8,530 nucleotides of DNA from CAZCPB01 sp964500365 (GTDB lineage Bacteria; Planctomycetota; Phycisphaerae; Phycisphaerales; UBA1924), in NCBI GenBank assembly GCA_964500365.1, contig CAZCPB010000197.1:1-8530 (forward strand), read 5' to 3'. A program made the translations under genes and the position numbers. Numbering within the stretch: position 1 is the first letter of the stretch; each line of letters starts with the position of its first letter. Below are positions 5,620-8,530 of the stretch, in pieces. The notes beneath the pieces were generated by a model. That model made no database searches. It saw nothing but the letters and a program-made list of their open reading frames with translations, and was not told the origin of the DNA.

Positions 5620-6348
5620 TCAGGCCGAAGGAGCGGAAGCCCCGGCGGATTCCGGCGCACCACCCTCGCTGCTCCCCCCCCCACCACCCCCACCACCCCC
5701 GCCGCCGCCACCGCCTCCACCACGGCGCGGCCTGCGGCCGCCGCGCGGGCCGCCCTTGCGGTCCTGGCCGATGGTGTTGGTGGGGCCGCGCATGCGCTCG
5801 GGGCTGCTGGCGGCCGGGACGAACTTTGCGCCCTGCTCGATCCGCGTTTCGATGGTGGTCTTGCCGATCTGGACGCCCCGAACACTCTCGATGTTCTCGC
5901 GGAGGCGGAGGCCTTCGAAACCGTCGAAAACCGCCTTGACCATGTTGCGGGCGTTGGTCGAGCCGTAGCACTTGGTGAGGCAGTCGGTGACGCCGGCCAT
6001 CTCGAGGATGGCGCGGACGGTGCCGCCGGCGACGACGCCGGTGCCCGGCGAAGCCGGGATCAGCCGCACCTTGGAGGACGAGAAGCGGCCCTCGACCTGG
6101 TGCGGGAGGGTGCGCCCGGCCATCGGGATCGAGCGCATGGCGCGCTTGGCGTACTTCTGGGCCTTCTCGATGGCCGAGGGCACCTCGTTGCTCTTCCCGT
6201 ACCCGAACCCGACGCGCCCGCGCCGGTCGCCCACGACAACCAGGGCGCCGAAGCTGAAGCGGCGGCCGCCCTTGACCGTCGCGGCGGTGCGGTAGACGCC
6301 GAGCGTCGTGGACTCAATCGAACCGGATTCGTCGAGCATCTCTGGCAT
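5620..6348 (-). CDS. rpsE: 30S ribosomal protein S5 (uS5) with glycine-rich C-terminal tail
   Basis: Small-subunit protein near the mRNA entry and decoding region, involved in translational accuracy and helicase activity. 242 residues against about 160-175 in most bacteria. The conserved part is intact: YRTAATVKGGRRFSFGALVVVGD (19-41), GRVGFGYGKSNEVPSAI (44-60), the second domain with PGTGVVAGGTVRAILEMAGV (101-120) and YGSTNARNMVKA (128-139). After about residue 150 comes an extension: a partly ordered-looking stretch, then a basic GGPRGGRRPRR segment (199-209), 16 consecutive glycines (210-225), and a small Ser/Ala/Pro-rich end. The glycines are encoded over a G9 tract. The ATG lies 17 bases after rplR with only a weak ribosome-binding site; an in-frame ATG at codon 4 is a possible alternative. 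No rpmD follows. Confidence 0.97.
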   Translation of the reverse strand: MPEMLDESGSIESTTLGVYRTAATVKGGRRFSFGALVVVGDRRGRVGFGYGKSNEVPSAIEKAQKYAKRAMRSIPMAGRTLPHQVEGRFSSSKVRLIPASPGTGVVAGGTVRAILEMAGVTDCLTKCYGSTNARNMVKAVFDGFEGLRLRENIESVRGVQIGKTTIETRIEQGAKFVPAASSPERMRGPTNTIGQDRKGGPRGGRRPRRGGGGGGGGGGGGGGGGSSEGGAPESAGASAPSA

Positions 6349-6365
6349 GGTTCACACTCGCGGGT

Positions 6366-6731
6366 TCAGAACTGGAGACCGCCCTTGCGGGCGGCGTCGG
6401 CGAGGGCCTTGACCCTGCCGTGGTAGCGGAAACCGGAACGATCGACCACGACCTTGATCACGCCCCTGGCCAACGCCCGCTCGGCCAGCCTGGTCCCGAC
6501 CGCGGCGGCGGCCTGCGCGTTGCCCGTCTTGCCGGCGCCCTTGGCATCCTTCTCGACGGTGGAGGCGGCGGCCAGCGTCGTGCCTTGCATGTCGTCGATG
6601 ACCTGGGCGTAGATGTGGTTGAGAGACTTGTACACGCTGAGGCGCGGGCGCTCGGGCATGCCGGTGAGGCGCTTGCGGATGCCGATGCGCCGGCGCTGGC
6701 GTCGAACGGCCTTGTCTTTCTGCTTGTCCAT
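6366..6731 (-). CDS. rplR: 50S ribosomal protein L18 (uL18)
   Basis: Central-protuberance protein that with L5 binds 5S rRNA. 121 residues from the ATG chosen here, close to the usual 115-122. The frame is open much further upstream through rplF, but the family begins with a short basic helix, and MDKQKDKAVRRQRRRIGIRKR fits that while the upstream extension is an out-of-frame reading of rplF. An in-frame GTG two codons earlier is a possible alternative start. Visible motifs are the basic N-terminus, RPRLSVYKSLNHIYAQVIDD (28-47) and the C-terminal VVVDRSGFRYHGRVKALADAAR block (94-115). It starts 38 bases after the rplF stop, with GAGG about 10 bases before the ATG, and is 17 bases from rpsE. 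Confidence 0.97.
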   Translation of the reverse strand: MDKQKDKAVRRQRRRIGIRKRLTGMPERPRLSVYKSLNHIYAQVIDDMQGTTLAAASTVEKDAKGAGKTGNAQAAAAVGTRLAERALARGVIKVVVDRSGFRYHGRVKALADAARKGGLQF

Positions 6732-6769
6732 GACCACTTTCCCTCGAAACTCGGCGTCGCGTCGCGCGA

Positions 6770-7321
6770 TCAGGCGCCGAACTGCTTGCCCTGCTTGCGC
6801 TTGATGACCTCGTCCACGTACTTGATGCCCTTGCCGTTGTACGGCTCGGGCTTGCGCTTGGCCCGCATGGCCGAGGCGAACTGCCCGACGGCCTGCTTGT
6901 CCGGCCCGACGATCTTCACGATCTGCTTGTCCACCGTGACCGTGACGCCCGCGGGGATATCCATGAAAAGCGCGTTGGCGAAGCCGACCTGCAGCTTGAG
7001 CTTCTTGCCCGACACCGAAGCCTGCCAGCCGACCCCGACGACCTCCATCGACTTCTCGTAGCCCTTGGTCACGCCCTCGATCATGTTGGCGATCAGCGCG
7101 CGGGTCGTTCCCCAGAACTTGGCCGCGTCGGCGTCCTCGGGGAGGTTGTCGGCGAGCGCGACCTTGACGGCCTTCTCGCTCTCGGTCCACGCGACCTTCA
7201 CTTCGGGGCGGTGCTTGAACGCGAGCTTGCCCTTGGGACCCTCGACGTTCACCGTCGAGTCCTTGATGGCGATCTTCACGCCCGCGGGGACCTGGATTGG
7301 TTTCTTTCCGATTCTGGACAT
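6770..7321 (-). CDS. rplF: 50S ribosomal protein L6 (uL6)
   Basis: Large-subunit protein that binds 23S rRNA helix 97 near the sarcin-ricin loop and the factor-binding site. 183 residues, slightly longer than the E. coli protein (177). It begins MSRIGKKPIQVP and has the two tandem L6 folds: the first with NVEGPKGKL (25-33) and GTTRALIANMIEGVTKGYEK (71-90), the second with the highly conserved PEPYNGKGIKY signature at 158-168. A GAGGAG ribosome-binding site lies 8 bases before the ATG. The rpsH-rplF gap is 69 bases. Nothing in the protein looks unusual. Confidence 0.98.
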   Translation of the reverse strand: MSRIGKKPIQVPAGVKIAIKDSTVNVEGPKGKLAFKHRPEVKVAWTESEKAVKVALADNLPEDADAAKFWGTTRALIANMIEGVTKGYEKSMEVVGVGWQASVSGKKLKLQVGFANALFMDIPAGVTVTVDKQIVKIVGPDKQAVGQFASAMRAKRKPEPYNGKGIKYVDEVIKRKQGKQFGA

Positions 7322-7390
7322 CCGTCGAACTCCTCGCGCGTCTGCTCGCCGGCGCCGCCGGGCTTCCGCGTCAGTTGCCTGGTCAGGCTC

Positions 7391-7789
7391 TCACTCCACC
7401 GTGCACAGCAGTTCACCGCCCACCCGCTCGGCGCGGCAGGCACGGTCGCTCATCACGCCCCGGCTCGTCGAGACGATCGCGATCCCCAGGCCCTGCAGAG
7501 GCAGGGGGATATCGTCGGCCCGCCGGTACACGCGGCAGCCCGGCTTGCTCTCTCGTTTCACACTCCGCAGCACCGCCTCGCCGTTGGGGGCGTACCGCAG
7601 CTTGACCTTGAGCAGGCCCTGGCGGCCGTCGTCCACGACGTCGAAGTTTTCGACGTAGCCCTCGGTCTTAAGGACGCCGAGGATGCCGCGGCACACCCGG
7701 CTGTTGAGGCACGTAACGGTCTTGGACCGGTTGCGCGCCGCGTTGCGGATGCGGGTGAGCATGTCGGCGATTGGGTCACTGGTCGGCAT
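7391..7789 (-). CDS. rpsH: 30S ribosomal protein S8 (uS8)
   Basis: Primary 16S rRNA-binding protein of the 30S central domain, 132 residues, the normal bacterial length. The start TDPIADMLTRIRNA-like block (SDPIADMLTRIRNA, residues 4-17), the middle KRESKPGCRVY (78-88) and the C-terminal block GLGIAIVSTSRGVMSD (100-115) followed by VGGELL are diagnostic. Five cysteines (27, 33, 85, 118, 129) are more than I expect in this family, and residues 24-36 (TVTCLNSRVCRGI) diverge from the usual PxSKxK segment. In E. coli S8 represses the spc operon by binding its mRNA near rplE; whether that holds here cannot be judged because the rplE 5' end is outside the window. Start ATG lies 39 bases after the rpsN stop with a weak AGGG upstream. 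Confidence 0.97.
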   Translation of the reverse strand: MPTSDPIADMLTRIRNAARNRSKTVTCLNSRVCRGILGVLKTEGYVENFDVVDDGRQGLLKVKLRYAPNGEAVLRSVKRESKPGCRVYRRADDIPLPLQGLGIAIVSTSRGVMSDRACRAERVGGELLCTVE

Positions 7790-7828
7790 ATCTGTTCGCC
7801 CTGTCGTCGTCGTCTACTGGTCGCGGGA

Positions 7829-8014
7829 TCACCAACTGGCCTTGCGCATGCCGGGGATCTTCCCCTCCAGCGCGAGCTTGCGGAGCATGATTCGGCTGAG
7901 GCGGAACTTGCGGTACACGCCGCGGGCTCGCCCGGTGAGCTCGCAGCGTCGGACCGTCCGCGTGCTGAACTTGGGCTTGCGCCGTGACTTTGCGACTTGT
8001 GCCTTGGTGGCCAT
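7829..8014 (-). CDS. rpsN: 30S ribosomal protein S14 (uS14), short form lacking the zinc ligand set
   Basis: Small-subunit head protein needed for late 30S assembly, 61 residues. Length and motifs (KPKFSTR, VYRKFRLSRI, the KASW C-terminus) match the short, type Z form of S14, which normally carries a zinc ribbon with cysteines at positions 24, 27, 40 and 43. Here only C24 remains; the other three positions are T27, S40 and M43, so zinc binding by this site is not expected. The nucleotide codons (acc, agc, atg) were read directly and the frame is intact, so this is substitution and not gene decay. A GGAAGGA ribosome-binding site lies 5 to 6 bases before the ATG. It sits between rplE and rpsH as in typical spc operons. 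Confidence 0.96.
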   Translation of the reverse strand: MATKAQVAKSRRKPKFSTRTVRRCELTGRARGVYRKFRLSRIMLRKLALEGKIPGMRKASW

Positions 8015-8053
8015 GCGTTTCCTTCCGGAGCGGGCAACGCCCGCGTGACAGCG

Positions 8054-8530
8054 TTACTTCTTGGCTCCCTTGTCGGCGGGCTTGTCCGCCGGCTTGGCGG
8101 CCTTTTCCGCGGGCTTGGCGCCCGCCGCGGCGGGCTCGGCCTTGGGCGCGCCGGCCGGGGTCGCCTGCTGCGGCGGCCGGGGCTGCGAGGCCCGCTTGGG
8201 GCGGTCCTCGGGCTTCGAGAACGGCATGCCCAGTAGCTCGAGCACGTGCCGGCTGAGCGCCGGGTCCGAGCGGGAGAAACAGAGGTTGATGTTCATGCCG
8301 TGCGTGAACTGCGCATCGGCCATGTTGATCTCGGGGAATACGCCCTGCTCGTTCAGGCCCATGGCGTAGTTGCCCTGCTTGTCGAAGGCCTTGTCGGGCA
8401 GGCCGCGGAAGTCCTTGATGCGCGGCGCGGCGAGGTTGATCAGGCGGTCCAGGAAGTGCCACATGCGGTCGCGGCGCATGGTCACCATCGCCGCGGTTTC
8501 GATGCCGGCGCGCACCTTGAAGTTCGAGAC
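8054..8530 (-). CDS. rplE: 50S ribosomal protein L5 (uL5), 5' end outside window
   Basis: Large-subunit protein that binds 5S rRNA in the central protuberance. The 158 C-terminal residues are visible; the reading frame is open to the right edge, so the start lies outside the window. Diagnostic L5 motifs are seen: VTMRRDRMWHFLDRLIN, then PRIKDFRGL, GNYAMGLNEQ and FPEIN, ending the conserved core at GMPF. After GMPF there are 54 further residues rich in Lys, Ala and Pro with repeated AKPA/KPAD units; bacterial L5 normally stops near this point (about 180 residues), so this is a disordered, basic C-terminal tail. The stop is TAA. rpsN begins 39 bases downstream, the usual spc order. Identification is secure; the role of the tail is unknown. 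Confidence 0.97.
   Translation of the reverse strand, partial: VSNFKVRAGIETAAMVTMRRDRMWHFLDRLINLAAPRIKDFRGLPDKAFDKQGNYAMGLNEQGVFPEINMADAQFTHGMNINLCFSRSDPALSRHVLELLGMPFSKPEDRPKRASQPRPPQQATPAGAPKAEPAAAGAKPAEKAAKPADKPADKGAKK

Noticed and set aside
1..8530. An undescribed defence, mobile or biosynthetic system
   Set aside because: All coding capacity is taken by conserved ribosomal, Sec, initiation and polymerase genes; no foreign gene, insertion, integration site or repeat array was seen on either strand.

Overview
This window is one long block of housekeeping genes, all on the minus strand: the distal spc cluster followed by the alpha cluster of ribosomal-protein genes. In transcription order (right to left) it reads rplE (5' end outside the window), rpsN, rpsH, rplF, rplR, rpsE, rplO, secY, map, infA, rpmJ, rpsM, rpsK, rpoA (3' end outside the window). 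Every gene was recognised from conserved protein motifs. No mobile element, CRISPR array, tRNA or rRNA was seen, and no stretch over 300 bases lacks a gene; the longest gap is the 210 bases between rplO and secY.

The organism is a high-GC bacterium. Long low-complexity C-terminal tails on L5, S5 and L15, no rpmD between rpsE and rplO, no adk between secY and map, and no rpsD between rpsK and rpoA suggest a deep-branching lineage. My best guess is Planctomycetota, perhaps Phycisphaerae, but this is inference from general resemblance and was not tested.

Layout: 8530-5620 encodes L5, S14, S8, L6, L18 and S5; 5573-4902 encodes L15; 4691-2503 encodes the SecY translocon channel and methionine aminopeptidase; 2447-2223 encodes initiation factor IF1; 2089-1 encodes L36, S13, S11 and the RNA polymerase alpha subunit. 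The products build both ribosomal subunits, start translation, export nascent proteins, trim their N-terminal methionine and nucleate RNA polymerase. A sigma70-like promoter candidate in the infA-rpmJ gap may give the alpha block its own transcription start.

I found no undescribed system. The best leads are small: a short-form S14 with three of four zinc-ligand cysteines replaced, a 16-glycine run in S5 encoded over a G9 tract, the tails on three ribosomal proteins, the missing operon genes, and stem-loops in the wider intergenic gaps.
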